Assembly: GCA_017625755.1 (NCBI GenBank)
Contig: JAGAKG010000049.1
Span: forward strand, 27,566-91,565
Direction: 5' to 3'
Source: Clostridia bacterium
GTDB lineage: Bacteria > Bacillota > Clostridia > Oscillospirales > CAG-272
Length of the DNA stretch: 64,000 nt
This document shows positions 18,232 to 26,872 of this stretch, one piece after another; positions within the stretch are counted from its first letter, which is position 1; every line of letters begins with the position of its first letter. The translations under genes and the position numbers were made by a program. A model generated the notes under the pieces. It was not told the origin of the DNA. It made no database searches and was given only the letters and a program-made list of their open reading frames with translations.

Positions 18232-19320
18232 TTATCTGCAGATCTCCTGCGCCATCTTGTAGAGCGTAGATATCTCTTCGCGTCTCTTTTCGCAGATAGC
18301 CTCCATAGCGCGAAGCTCCTCGGCACCGAACTTGTCAAGGTCGCCGTCCTTCAGCTTGTTCTTATACATACGGTCTGTGGTAAGAGCAAACAGAATGTCA
18401 AGGCTTGTTATCTCGCCGTTGTCCTCAATAACCACAAGGTTGCTCTTGCCCTCGAGCAACAGCTCAACAGCCTTAGCGCCCATCTTTGTAGCGGTGAGTC
18501 TGTCGCGAAGCGTGGGAGAACCGCCTCTGACTATGTGAGCCAGACGCGCGAACTTGGTCTCGATTCCTGTCTTTTCCTCGATGGTATTTCTGAGAAGCTC
18601 GCCGTAAGGAACCTTGTTGCCGTTCGCGTCGGTTGCGAAAACGCCCTCGCTGACAACAACTATCATTCCTCTCTTGCCCTGCTCCTTAGCCTTATTTATC
18701 TCCGCGATAGCGGCGTCCTCATCGAAGGGTATCTCGGGGATACAAACCGCCATAGCTCCCGAGGATATACCCGTCATAAGCGCTATCTGTCCGCAGTCGC
18801 GTCCCATAACCTCAACGACATTACATCTCGCGTGCGACTCACAGGTGTCTCTGAGTCTGTCAACCGTTTCAAGAACTGTGTTCATCGCGGTATCAAATCC
18901 AACGGTGTAGTCTGTCGCGGTGATATCGTTGTCGATAGTACCCGTAACGCCGATGGTGGGAATACCTCTGAGGGTGAGGTCCGTAGCGCCTCTGAATGTT
19001 CCGTCGCCGCCGATAGCAACGATTGCATCTATGTTATATTTCTTACAGGTAGCTACCGCTTTCTGCATACCCTCCTCGGTCTTGAACTCGGGGCAACGGT
19101 CGGAATAAAGCATAGTTCCGCCGTGGGTAATAATGTTAGAAACAGCTCCCGAGGTCAGGGGGATAAGCTTCTCGTTGATAAGTCCGCTGTATCCGCCGAT
19201 AATTCCCATTACCTCAACGCCCTCGTCAAGCGCCTTTCTCGTGATAGCTCTGATTGCCGCGTTCATTCCGGGCGCGTCTCCGCCCGAGGTAAGCACGCCG
19301 ATTCTCTTGAATTTTTTCAT
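18232..19320 (-). CDS. pfkA: ATP-dependent 6-phosphofructokinase
   Basis: A 362-residue glycolytic enzyme that phosphorylates fructose 6-phosphate. N-terminal GVLTSGGDAPGMNAAIR is the nucleotide-binding start; IGGDGTFRGA has Gly rather than the Asp of PPi-dependent enzymes, and TGTIDND has Gly rather than the Lys of PPi enzymes, so ATP is the likely donor. The catalytic Asp lies in TIDND. It is slightly longer than the 320-residue Bacillus form. AAGG precedes the ATG. It appears monocistronic. Confidence 0.95.
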   Translation of the reverse strand: MKKFKRIGVLTSGGDAPGMNAAIRAITRKALDEGVEVMGIIGGYSGLINEKLIPLTSGAVSNIITHGGTMLYSDRCPEFKTEEGMQKAVATCKKYNIDAIVAIGGDGTFRGATDLTLRGIPTIGVTGTIDNDITATDYTVGFDTAMNTVLETVDRLRDTCESHARCNVVEVMGRDCGQIALMTGISSGAMAVCIPEIPFDEDAAIAEINKAKEQGKRGMIVVVSEGVFATDANGNKVPYGELLRNTIEEKTGIETKFARLAHIVRGGSPTLRDRLTATKMGAKAVELLLEGKSNLVVIEDNGEITSLDILFALTTDRMYKNKLKDGDLDKFGAEELRAMEAICEKRREEISTLYKMAQEICR

Positions 19321-19449
19321 TTCCGTTGTACCTTCATTTCCATATTATAGTTATTTATTTAACATACTTTACATATTTATACTATTTTAATACATACTCG
19401 AAAAAAAATCAATACCTTTTTTGAGGAATGTTGTCAAAAAAATAAATTT

Positions 19450-20712
19450 TTATCTACAAAACTTCAGTATTATATCAAATGCGTTGTTGGAAGATACATT
19501 TCTGATATAATTTCTGCTTCTCATAGCCGACAAGCTGAGCTTTCTGACCTGAACACCCCTCTCGGTAGATATTCCGACGAAAACAGTTCCAACGGGCTTT
19601 TCGGGGGTTCCTCCGCCGGGACCCGCTATTCCCGTGACAGAAATTCCGACATCCGCGCCGAGCGCCGCTCTGATACCCTCAGCCATCTCCGACGCCGTTT
19701 GCTCGGACACCGCGCCGTATCTTTCAAGGGTTTCCGCCCTGACTCCGAGCAGACGCATCTTCGCCTCATTCGCGTAGGTCACGCAACCGCCCAGAAAAAC
19801 ATCCGAGCAACCCGAAATATCTGTTATGCGCTTTGAGACAAGTCCTCCCGTGCAGGACTCGGCACAAGCGAGAGTCAGTCCCCTCTCGCGGAGAAATTCG
19901 ACCACCGCTCTCTCAAGCGAGTCAATGTCGACTCCATAAATATATTGCCCTATTTCGGTAGCCTCAATTCGCGATATCATTTCGTCGCAGATTTTGAGCG
20001 CCTCGTTCTCGGTCTGCGCAGACGCCGTCACGCGAAGTCTTACCTCTCCATCTTTGCAATAGGGCGCGACCGTGGGATTTTTCGAGCATTTCATTATATC
20101 GCTTATAACCGTTTCGACCGCAGATTCACCTATACCGAAGATGTGTATATTCCGACTCGCGATAACGCTGTTGCGCCGCGAGAGAAGATATGGAAGAACC
20201 TTGTCATTGAATATCGGGATTATCTCAGAGGGCGGCCCCGGGAGCATAATTACCGTCTTTGAATCGTTTTCTCCGCCGCAGAGCGCAAGCGCAGGAGCAG
20301 TACCGTAGTCGTTGTCGAAAATCACCGCTCCGCGCGGCATCATCGCCTGCTTGCGGTTATTTTCTGTCATAACTCTGCCCGTTCTTCTGAAATATTCCTC
20401 TATTCTTCCGAGAGAGTGCGCGTCAAGCTCCATCTCTCTGCCGAAATATTCCGCTACCGTCTCCTTGGTGAGGTCGTCGTATGTGGGACCGAGTCCGCCG
20501 CTCGTTATGACCATATCCGCGCTCTCAAGCGCGCGGGATAGCGCATCCCGCAGTCTTGCGGGGTTATCCCCCACCGCCGTGTGACGGTAAACGCAAATTC
20601 CAAGCTCGGCTAATTTCTGCGAAAGAAACGCCGCGTTTGTGTTTACTATATCTCCGAGCAGAAGCTCTGTGCCGACGCAGAGTATCTCTGCGCTTCTTAT
20701 CTTATTGTCCAT
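19450..20712 (-). CDS. cinA: CinA-family protein, putative nicotinamide-nucleotide amidase
   Basis: A 420-residue two-domain protein. Residues 1 to about 170 form a molybdopterin-binding-like domain (GTELLLGDIVNTNAAFLS, TSGGLGPTYDD); the C-terminal 160 residues form the CinA/PncC domain with ACAESCTGG and TGIAGPGGGTPEKPVGTV, which in homologues deamidates nicotinamide mononucleotide to recycle NAD. In several Firmicutes cinA is induced during competence, but no recA or com genes adjoin it here. It has its own promoter at 20752-20780. Confidence 0.94.
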   Translation of the reverse strand: MDNKIRSAEILCVGTELLLGDIVNTNAAFLSQKLAELGICVYRHTAVGDNPARLRDALSRALESADMVITSGGLGPTYDDLTKETVAEYFGREMELDAHSLGRIEEYFRRTGRVMTENNRKQAMMPRGAVIFDNDYGTAPALALCGGENDSKTVIMLPGPPSEIIPIFNDKVLPYLLSRRNSVIASRNIHIFGIGESAVETVISDIMKCSKNPTVAPYCKDGEVRLRVTASAQTENEALKICDEMISRIEATEIGQYIYGVDIDSLERAVVEFLRERGLTLACAESCTGGLVSKRITDISGCSDVFLGGCVTYANEAKMRLLGVRAETLERYGAVSEQTASEMAEGIRAALGADVGISVTGIAGPGGGTPEKPVGTVFVGISTERGVQVRKLSLSAMRSRNYIRNVSSNNAFDIILKFCR

Positions 20713-20751
20713 AAAAATAAAACCTCGTATCTATCAGGATTTCCCGAATAT

Positions 20752-20780
20752 ATTTTACCACACTTTTCCGAGTTTGTCCA
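20752..20780 (-). promoter_or_regulatory. Promoter of cinA
   Basis: Minus-strand TGGACA (20775-20780), 17-base spacer, TAAAAT (20752-20757), about 40 bases before the ATG. It stands back to back with the radical SAM gene promoter. Confidence 0.7.
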
Positions 20781-20807
20781 CACAAGCCAATAATTTTTGG
20801 AAATCTA

Positions 20808-20836
20808 TTGATTGTCGGGCAACAAAAAGGTATAAT
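20808..20836 (+). promoter_or_regulatory. Promoter of the radical SAM gene
   Basis: TTGATT (20808-20813), 17-base spacer, TATAAT (20831-20836). The transcript start falls inside the repeated operator-like sequence at 20839-20870. Confidence 0.8.
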
Positions 20837-20838
20837 AT

Positions 20839-20870
20839 TTATCGGTAATTACCGAAAGTTATCGGTAATA
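20839..20870. promoter_or_regulatory. Candidate operator: repeated TTATCGGTAAT motif
   Basis: TTATCGGTAAT occurs at 20839-20849 and 20859-20869, two helical turns apart, and the first copy is part of the perfect palindrome TCGGTAATTACCGA (20842-20855). It directly follows the -10 box of the radical SAM gene, where a bound repressor would block initiation. The protein that binds is not identifiable from the window. Confidence 0.5.
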
Positions 20871-20896
20871 TCAGCAAAAAGAAGGGAGGCTGCTAT

Positions 20897-21778
20897 ATGT
20901 CAGGGTGTAATCTTTGCCCTCGTTCCTGCGGAGCGGACAGGACTCTTGGGGAGCTTGGATTTTGCGGCGAGAGCAATAAAATAACGGTATCGCGAGCCTC
21001 GCTGCATCTGTGGGAGGAGCCTCCGATAAGCGGAGTGCGCGGCTCGGGGACGATATTCTTCTGCGGCTGTAATCTGAAATGCGTTTTCTGCCAGAACAGA
21101 GTTATAAGCTCGGGCGGCGGAGTACGGCGCGAGCTGAGCGCATATGAGCTTTCCGAGCTTATGCTGGAGCTTGAGGCGTCGGGCGCGCACAATATAAATC
21201 TCGTCACGCCGACTCATTTTTCCGACTCGATAGCGCGCTCCCTCGAGCAGGTGCGTCACAAGCTGAAAATTCCCGTGGTATATAATTCCTCGGGCTACGA
21301 ATCGCTCGGAGCGCTGAAGCGGCTTGATGGGCTTGTGGACATATATCTGCCCGATTTCAAGTACGCCTCTGCCGACCTTGCGGAGAAATATTCAAGCGCT
21401 CCCGACTACCCCGAGGTCGCTCTCGCGGCGATTTCCGAGATGTTCCGTCAAGTGGGCGAGTGCGCTTTGGGCGAGGACGGTTTGATGAAAAAGGGACTTA
21501 TCGTGCGTCATCTCGTCCTTCCCGCGTGCAGGCACGACAGTATGAAGGCGCTCGACCTTCTCGCCGACGCACTTCCCGTAAAGCAGATAAAGCTGAGCCT
21601 TATGAGTCAGTATACGCCCGAGTTCGCCTCGGAGTGCGAATATAAAAATTTGCATAGGAGAGTGACCTCGTTCGAGTATAATTCGGTTCTCGAACACGCC
21701 GTTTCCCTCGGATTTGACGGCTACTTCCAATCCCTCTCCTCCGCCTCGGCTCAATACACGCCAAATTTTGAGGAATAG
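20897..21778 (+). CDS. Radical SAM protein, PflA-like (COG1313 type)
   Basis: A 293-residue radical SAM enzyme. The N-terminus has a separate Cys cluster, CNLCPRSCGADR and GFCG, and the SAM-binding iron-sulfur motif CNLKCVFCQN follows near residue 58. The arrangement matches proteins annotated as putative pyruvate formate-lyase activating enzymes of the COG1313 group, which mostly lack an identified target. No glycyl-radical enzyme is encoded nearby, so a role as PFL activase is doubtful. A strong GGGAGG site precedes the ATG; the promoter overlaps a candidate operator. Confidence 0.85.
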   Translation: MSGCNLCPRSCGADRTLGELGFCGESNKITVSRASLHLWEEPPISGVRGSGTIFFCGCNLKCVFCQNRVISSGGGVRRELSAYELSELMLELEASGAHNINLVTPTHFSDSIARSLEQVRHKLKIPVVYNSSGYESLGALKRLDGLVDIYLPDFKYASADLAEKYSSAPDYPEVALAAISEMFRQVGECALGEDGLMKKGLIVRHLVLPACRHDSMKALDLLADALPVKQIKLSLMSQYTPEFASECEYKNLHRRVTSFEYNSVLEHAVSLGFDGYFQSLSSASAQYTPNFEE

Positions 21779-21803
21779 CAAGGGGAGAAACAGTGCGGAT
21801 AAT

Positions 21804-21904
21804 GCGAGGGGGACTTTTTGAGAAAAGTTCCCCTCGCGCTCAGGTTGAAATTATCCGAATAAATTATACCAAATTCGGTATGAGTCGGCGCTCACGACGA
21901 CCCG
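21804..21904. repeat. Dispersed palindromic element, copy B, with REP-like second module
   Basis: An imperfect palindrome (21804-21837, arms GCGAGGGGGACTTTT and AAAAGTTCCCCTCGC) is followed by ATCCGAATAAAT (21853-21864) and a second module from TTCGGTATGAGTCGG to CGACGACCCG (21874-21904). The second module has a relative at 40720-40748. The block lies in the 324-base gap after the radical SAM gene, the only copy not between convergent genes. Confidence 0.7.
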
Positions 21905-21935
21905 AGAACGAAAAAACAAGACAATATGTGAGGAG

Positions 21936-21966
21936 CAGGGCGCAAAGTGATGCGGCTCTGTTTTTT
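21936..21966 (+). terminator. Possible intrinsic terminator
   Basis: CAGGGC and GCTCTG pair with one G-U around a 13-base loop and are followed directly by six T. It would isolate the dlt-like cluster promoter from upstream transcription. Confidence 0.5.
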
Positions 21967-22001
21967 GCGATAAAAATATTGCTTAAATGCGTATCTTTCG
22001 G

Positions 22002-22031
22002 TTGACAAAAGGGAGTGTAAAATGGTATAAT
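22002..22031 (+). promoter_or_regulatory. Promoter of the dlt-like cluster
   Basis: TTGACA (22002-22007), 18-base spacer, TATAAT (22026-22031), about 65 bases before the transglutaminase-like gene. No further strong promoter is evident until after the lipoprotein gene. Confidence 0.8.
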
Positions 22032-22101
22032 AAAAATAAGTATGCGGATATGCAAAAAAGTGCCGTGTGCGAGTCTTAAAATCCATTCGGAGGACGAATA
22101 A

Positions 22102-23445
22102 ATGAACAGTAAATACACCGACAGCTGTGCCGAAATTGTCGGAAAAAATATAAAAAAAGTAACCCTTGCGCTCAAGATAACAGTCTGCGTTCTCGCGGCG
22201 CTTATGATATTTCTTGCCGTCGCGCTTATAATAGATATTGTCGGTCTTACGATAGAGCATACGCTTGAAGCGGGCGACAAGCTCCCGAGCGCGGTATCGC
22301 TTTCGGGAAAATCAAACGCAAGATACGAGTTTGGCGACTATGACGGTGAGTTTACCGTACCCGGTGAATATGAGTTTTATATAATTTCGGGCAGCCGCCG
22401 CTTCAAGGTCAAGCTTACCGTTGAGGATACCACCGCCCCTCGAGCTGAGCTTTTGCAGCTTTATGTCAACAAGGGTGGTCCGTACCCCTCGGCTATCGAC
22501 TTTTTCAAGAATGTGACAGACGCTTCGGAGGTCACCGCAAGATTTAAAAACGGAGTTAACCCCTCTGAGCTTGGCGAGTACGATATAGAGCTGGAGCTTT
22601 CCGACGCCTACGGAAATAAGCGAAACTACAAAACCAAGATGATTCTTATCACGGACACCGTTCCGCCCGTCATATCGGGACCTTCCGCAATAACGGGATA
22701 TCTTGGCGAGGCTGTCGCCTATCGCAAGGATATCGTGGTTACAGACAACTGCTTTGGCGAGGTCAAGCTCGATGTTGACACATCTAAGGTCAATCCCGAC
22801 AAGGCGGGAACCTACAAGGTGATATACACCGCGACCGACGCGGCAGGAAATGCTTCTACCTTTGAGCTTAATCTGACTATTGTCGCAGAGAGAGTTACCT
22901 ACGAAGCTCTTATGGAGCAGGTAGGCACGCTTGCGGCTCAGCTTGGAATTACCAAGAATATGACAAAAGAGGAGCAGGTCAAGCGGATATACGGATATGT
23001 CAACAGTCCAAATCTTTCGGCGTCGACGGCGAACATCAAGTTCTTTGACGAGTCGAACACCGACAGAAGCGACTGGATAAGAGAGGCGGCGCTCACGCTC
23101 AGAGCAGGCTCGGGCGACTGCTATTCCTATTTCGCGGTATCCAAGGCTTTCTTTGAGTATTTCGGAATAGAGAACAGGGATATCGAGCGCTCGAAGGGAG
23201 TTACCACGCAGAGCGGAACTCACTTCTGGAGCATGGTCAACATAGGAACTGCGGAGAATCCCCAGTGGTATTATTACGACGCGACAAGGCTCAAAACACC
23301 GCACGCGAGCGGAAACGCTTGTTTGTTTACCGAGTCTCAGCTCGTGGATTATAACACCAACAAGCAAAAGGGATTTCTGACCTACGACCACGCGGGTTAT
23401 CCCACGGCTTCAACGAAAATTATTAATACAGGATACGCTTGGTAA
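22102..23445 (+). CDS. Membrane-anchored transglutaminase-like protein with Ig-like domains
   Basis: A 447-residue protein with a short cytoplasmic tail, one membrane helix (about residues 19-45) and an extracellular part. Two or three Ig-like beta domains follow (DTTAPRAELLQL, DTVPPVISGPSAITGYLG, AGTYKVIYTATDAAGNAS), then a transglutaminase-like cysteine hydrolase fold with a complete Cys340-His374-Asp393 triad (SGDCYSYF, THFWSMVN, YYYDATR). Such domains act as peptidases, amidases or cross-linkers on surface polymers. Its stop codon overlaps the start of the adenylation gene (TAATG), so it is the first member of the dlt-like cluster. Confidence 0.85.
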   Translation: MNSKYTDSCAEIVGKNIKKVTLALKITVCVLAALMIFLAVALIIDIVGLTIEHTLEAGDKLPSAVSLSGKSNARYEFGDYDGEFTVPGEYEFYIISGSRRFKVKLTVEDTTAPRAELLQLYVNKGGPYPSAIDFFKNVTDASEVTARFKNGVNPSELGEYDIELELSDAYGNKRNYKTKMILITDTVPPVISGPSAITGYLGEAVAYRKDIVVTDNCFGEVKLDVDTSKVNPDKAGTYKVIYTATDAAGNASTFELNLTIVAERVTYEALMEQVGTLAAQLGITKNMTKEEQVKRIYGYVNSPNLSASTANIKFFDESNTDRSDWIREAALTLRAGSGDCYSYFAVSKAFFEYFGIENRDIERSKGVTTQSGTHFWSMVNIGTAENPQWYYYDATRLKTPHASGNACLFTESQLVDYNTNKQKGFLTYDHAGYPTASTKIINTGYAW

Positions 23446-24947
23446 TGAGAAAGAATATACTTCAATATCTTGAGGACAGCGCGGCGCGTCTGCCCGAGAA
23501 AATCGCATTTTCAAACGGCGAAGAGGATATAAGCTTTGGCGAGCTTGAGAGAGCGTCGAGAGCGATAGGAAGCTATCTTGCCGCGAGAGGGATAAGGAGA
23601 GAGGCGGTCGCGGTCTTTATGGACAAGCATCCGATGACGCTTGCGGCGTTTTTCGGAGTGATATACGCGGGTTGCTTTTATGTCTGCATCGACTCGGCTA
23701 TGCCCGAGGAGAGAATAAAAACTATACTGAATAATGTTTCCGCGAGGGTCATTATTTCCGACGAGAAGAATTACAAAAAGGCGTCCGCTCTGGGTGTCGA
23801 AGTGCTTCTTGGCTACGACGATATCGCGCAGACAGAGATAGACGGGGCGCTTCTCGCGTCTATCCGCGCAAGGCAGATAGATACAGACGCGATATATGTC
23901 GTTTTCACATCGGGCTCAACGGGAGTTCCAAAGGGAGTGGTGGCGTGTCACCGCTCGGTGATAGACTACACAGAGGCGCTCTGCGAGGCGCTTGAGTTCT
24001 CCGAGGACACGGTTTTCGGAAATCAGACGCCGCTCTACTTTGACGCGCCGCTCAAGGAGATAATGCCGACGCTCAAATACGGAGCTACGACATATTTTAT
24101 CCCGAAATCTAAGTTTATGTTTCCCGTCAGGCTTGTGGAGTATCTCAACACATACAAAATAAACACGATATGCTGGGTCGTTTCGGCGCTTACGCAGATA
24201 TCGGCGCTCGGCACTTTTGAGGTCTGCCGTCCCGAGCATTTGCGTCTCGTGGCGTTCGGAAGCGAGGTCTTTCCCGAAAAGGACTACCGTCTGTGGAGAG
24301 AGAATATTCCCGAGGCTATCTTTTACAATCTTTACGGCCCGACCGAGGCGACGGGCATGTCCTGCTATTGGCGCGCCGACAGAGAGCTGTCCGAGGGTGA
24401 GCCGATACCGATAGGAAAGCCATTTAACAACACAGATGTTTTCCTGCTCGACGAGAGCGGCAGAGAGGCGGACGAGGGAGAGATATCTATTCGCGGTACC
24501 TGCCTTACTATGGGGTATTACAGCAATCCCGAAAAGACTGCCGAGGCGTTCGTGCAGAATCCGCTCAATGGGGCGTACGGCGAGCTGATATACCGTACGG
24601 GAGATATCGGACGGAGAAATGAATACGGCGAGCTTGTTTTCGTTACGCGAAAGGATTCTCAGATAAAGCATCAGGGACACCGTATCGAGCTTGGCGAGAT
24701 AGAGGCGTCGGCACTGAGATGTCAGAATGTCAGAAAGGCGTGCTGCGTCTATGATGCAGAGCATAAGAGGATAGCGCTTTTCTACGAAGGCGATGCCGAG
24801 ACGGCGGAGCTGAAGCGCGAGATAGCTCGGATTTTACCGAAATATATGCTTCCCGCGATATGCGAAAGAGTTCCCGCAATGCCATTGACGGAAAACGGAA
24901 AAATAAACCGCAGACAGCTCAAGGAGCGCGCGGAAAAATACGATTGA
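23445..24947 (+). CDS. DltA-like amino acid adenylation enzyme
   Basis: A 500-residue ANL-superfamily adenylation domain: VVFTSGSTGVPKG (A3), YGPTEATG (A5), YRTGD (A7) and ENGKINRRQLK with the catalytic Lys (A10). It should activate an amino acid with ATP and load the adjacent carrier protein, as DltA does with D-alanine. The Asp that holds the amino group is kept (YFDAPLKEI), but the pocket motif that reads FCGEV in DltA reads FGSEV, with Gly272 in place of the Cys linked to D-Ala selection. The substrate may therefore differ. The ATG overlaps the preceding stop; a TTG six bases upstream is unlikely. Confidence 0.85.
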   Translation: MRKNILQYLEDSAARLPEKIAFSNGEEDISFGELERASRAIGSYLAARGIRREAVAVFMDKHPMTLAAFFGVIYAGCFYVCIDSAMPEERIKTILNNVSARVIISDEKNYKKASALGVEVLLGYDDIAQTEIDGALLASIRARQIDTDAIYVVFTSGSTGVPKGVVACHRSVIDYTEALCEALEFSEDTVFGNQTPLYFDAPLKEIMPTLKYGATTYFIPKSKFMFPVRLVEYLNTYKINTICWVVSALTQISALGTFEVCRPEHLRLVAFGSEVFPEKDYRLWRENIPEAIFYNLYGPTEATGMSCYWRADRELSEGEPIPIGKPFNNTDVFLLDESGREADEGEISIRGTCLTMGYYSNPEKTAEAFVQNPLNGAYGELIYRTGDIGRRNEYGELVFVTRKDSQIKHQGHRIELGEIEASALRCQNVRKACCVYDAEHKRIALFYEGDAETAELKREIARILPKYMLPAICERVPAMPLTENGKINRRQLKERAEKYD

Positions 24948-24968
24948 TAACTGAGAATGGAGAAAATT

Positions 24969-25196
24969 ATGGAAAGGCTTATAGAAATTTTGCAGGAGCT
25001 TCACGACGATGTGGATTTTTACGCCGAGCAGGGACTTGTTGATGACGGAGTGCTTGATTCGCTCGATATCGTCGCGATAGTTACCGAGATAGATTCCGAG
25101 TTCGGAGTCAGAATTCCGCCCGAGGAGATAGTTCCCGAAAACTTCAACTCGGCAGAGGCGCTCTGGGCGCTTATCTCAAGACTCGACGAGGTTTGA
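24969..25196 (+). CDS. DltC-like acyl/aminoacyl carrier protein
   Basis: A 75-residue acidic helical carrier protein. DDGVLDSLDIVAIV places the Ser that would receive 4'-phosphopantetheine, in the context normal for D-alanyl carrier proteins. I chose the ATG at 24969 (MERLIEILQEL), which has GGAG seven bases upstream; an in-frame ATG at 24957 precedes that site. It lies between the adenylation enzyme and the MBOAT acyltransferase and should carry the activated amino acid to the membrane. Confidence 0.88.
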   Translation: MERLIEILQELHDDVDFYAEQGLVDDGVLDSLDIVAIVTEIDSEFGVRIPPEEIVPENFNSAEALWALISRLDEV

Positions 25197-25262
25197 TGTT
25201 TGTTTTTGATATTGCAGAATAAAGATATAAATTAATTAACAATCAAAGGAGGAGAAAATAAA

Positions 25263-26855
25263 ATGCTGTTTACATCGTACGAATTTCTGGCGTTTCTGGC
25301 AGTCGTTTTTCTCCTCTATTATATTCTCCCAAAAAAGCTTCAATGGGTGACCCTGCTCGTCGCGAGCTACGCTTTCTACGCTCTCGCGGGAGTTGAATAT
25401 CTCGCGTTTATCGCGGTGACGACTGTATCGTCCTTTATCGCGACGATTCTTATGGGCAGAGTCAGCGCACGAGAGAACAGCTATCTTGAGCAGAACAGAG
25501 CGGGGCTGTCTAAGGACGAGATAAAGGCGTATCGCGAGAAGGCTAAGGGGCGCAGATTTTTGATTTTGTGTCTTGCGCTTCTGCTCAACTTCGGAATACT
25601 CGCGGTGCTGAAATACACGGCGTTCGCCGTTGTTAATATCAACTCGTGGCTTCACACATTTGGCGCGGAGGGGCAGCTTACCGTTCCGTCTCTGATACTT
25701 CCTCTCGGAATATCCTTCTATACCTTCCAGACGATGGGATATCTTATAGACGCGTACCGAGGAAAGGCGGAGATAGAGAGGAACCCCTTCAAGCTCGCGC
25801 TTTTCGTGTCATTCTTCCCTCAGCTGATACAAGGCCCTATCTCGAGGTTCAAGGATCTGGGCGCGCAGCTCACCTCTCCCCACGCCTTTGAGAGAAGGAA
25901 TTTTACATACGGATTGCAGAGAATTCTCTGGGGATATTTCAAGAAGCTCGTTGTGGCGGACAGAGTGCTTGTTGCCATAAACACTATGATAGACGCGCCC
26001 GAGAGCTATGGCGGATTTTATGTATTTCTGCTCATAATCCTTTATTCGGTGCAGATATACGCCGACTTCACGGGTGGTATCGACATCACTATCGGTATCG
26101 CCGAGGCGCTCGGAATCAGGCTTACCGAAAACTTCAACCGTCCGTTCTCCTCGCGCTCGACCAAGGAATACTGGAACCGTTGGCACATCACGATGGGCTC
26201 CTGGTTTACAGACTATATTTTCTATCCGCTCTCGGTCTGCCGTCCTATGGCGAAGCTGACCAAGGGCTGTCGAAAGATTTTCGGAAAGAATATCGGCAAG
26301 AGAATCCCCGTTTATCTCGCGACCGTAATCACCTGGTTCCTGACGGGTCTGTGGCACGGCGCGGGTTGGAACTTTATCGTGTGGGGACTGCTTAACTGTC
26401 TCATTATCCTCGTTTCGCGAGAGCTTGAACCGCTTTACGCAAAATTTGAGAAGAAATTTCCGAGGCTTCACGCGTCCTACGCCTACGGCGTGTTTATGTC
26501 GGTCAGAACATTTTTGCTTATGGGACTTATCCGCTCGCTCGATTGTTACAGAGATGTCCCGCTTACATTCAGAATGTGGGGCAGTATGTTCACGCAATTC
26601 AATATTTTCGAGGCGCTCGGCGGCGGAATAGAGGCGCTCGGTCTCGGTCTTGCCGACTACATAATAATCGCGCTCGGCTGTGTCGTTATGCTTGCGGTCA
26701 GCAAGGCGGGCAAGGAGATAAGCGTGAGGGAAAGGCTTTACGACCGTCCCGTGCTTTCCTGGCTTTGCTTTGGCGCGCTCTTTGTGGCGATAATCCTTTT
26801 CGGCGCGTACAGCGTCGGGTATGACGCAAGTCAGTTTATCTACAATCAGTTCTGA
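25263..26855 (+). CDS. MBOAT family O-acyltransferase, DltB-like
   Basis: A 530-residue membrane-bound O-acyltransferase with about eleven helices. The core contains WNRWHITMGSWFTDYIFYP and TGLWHGAGWNF, whose His is the predicted catalytic residue facing the membrane funnel. In dlt systems DltB takes the aminoacyl group from the carrier protein and passes it across the membrane; alginate O-acetylases share the fold. Its position directly after a carrier protein gene favours the dlt-type role. AGGAGG precedes the ATG. Confidence 0.92.
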   Translation: MLFTSYEFLAFLAVVFLLYYILPKKLQWVTLLVASYAFYALAGVEYLAFIAVTTVSSFIATILMGRVSARENSYLEQNRAGLSKDEIKAYREKAKGRRFLILCLALLLNFGILAVLKYTAFAVVNINSWLHTFGAEGQLTVPSLILPLGISFYTFQTMGYLIDAYRGKAEIERNPFKLALFVSFFPQLIQGPISRFKDLGAQLTSPHAFERRNFTYGLQRILWGYFKKLVVADRVLVAINTMIDAPESYGGFYVFLLIILYSVQIYADFTGGIDITIGIAEALGIRLTENFNRPFSSRSTKEYWNRWHITMGSWFTDYIFYPLSVCRPMAKLTKGCRKIFGKNIGKRIPVYLATVITWFLTGLWHGAGWNFIVWGLLNCLIILVSRELEPLYAKFEKKFPRLHASYAYGVFMSVRTFLLMGLIRSLDCYRDVPLTFRMWGSMFTQFNIFEALGGGIEALGLGLADYIIIALGCVVMLAVSKAGKEISVRERLYDRPVLSWLCFGALFVAIILFGAYSVGYDASQFIYNQF

Positions 26856-26872
26856 CGGAGGTGAGGGCGTAT

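Noticed and set aside
21793..22005. A 70-codon frame after the radical SAM gene
   Set aside because: It translates the palindromic element and REP-like module, which explain the sequence better.
22312..23391. A 359-codon minus-strand open frame
   Set aside because: It mirrors the transglutaminase-like gene, which has a catalytic triad, promoter and operon context; the antisense frame has none.
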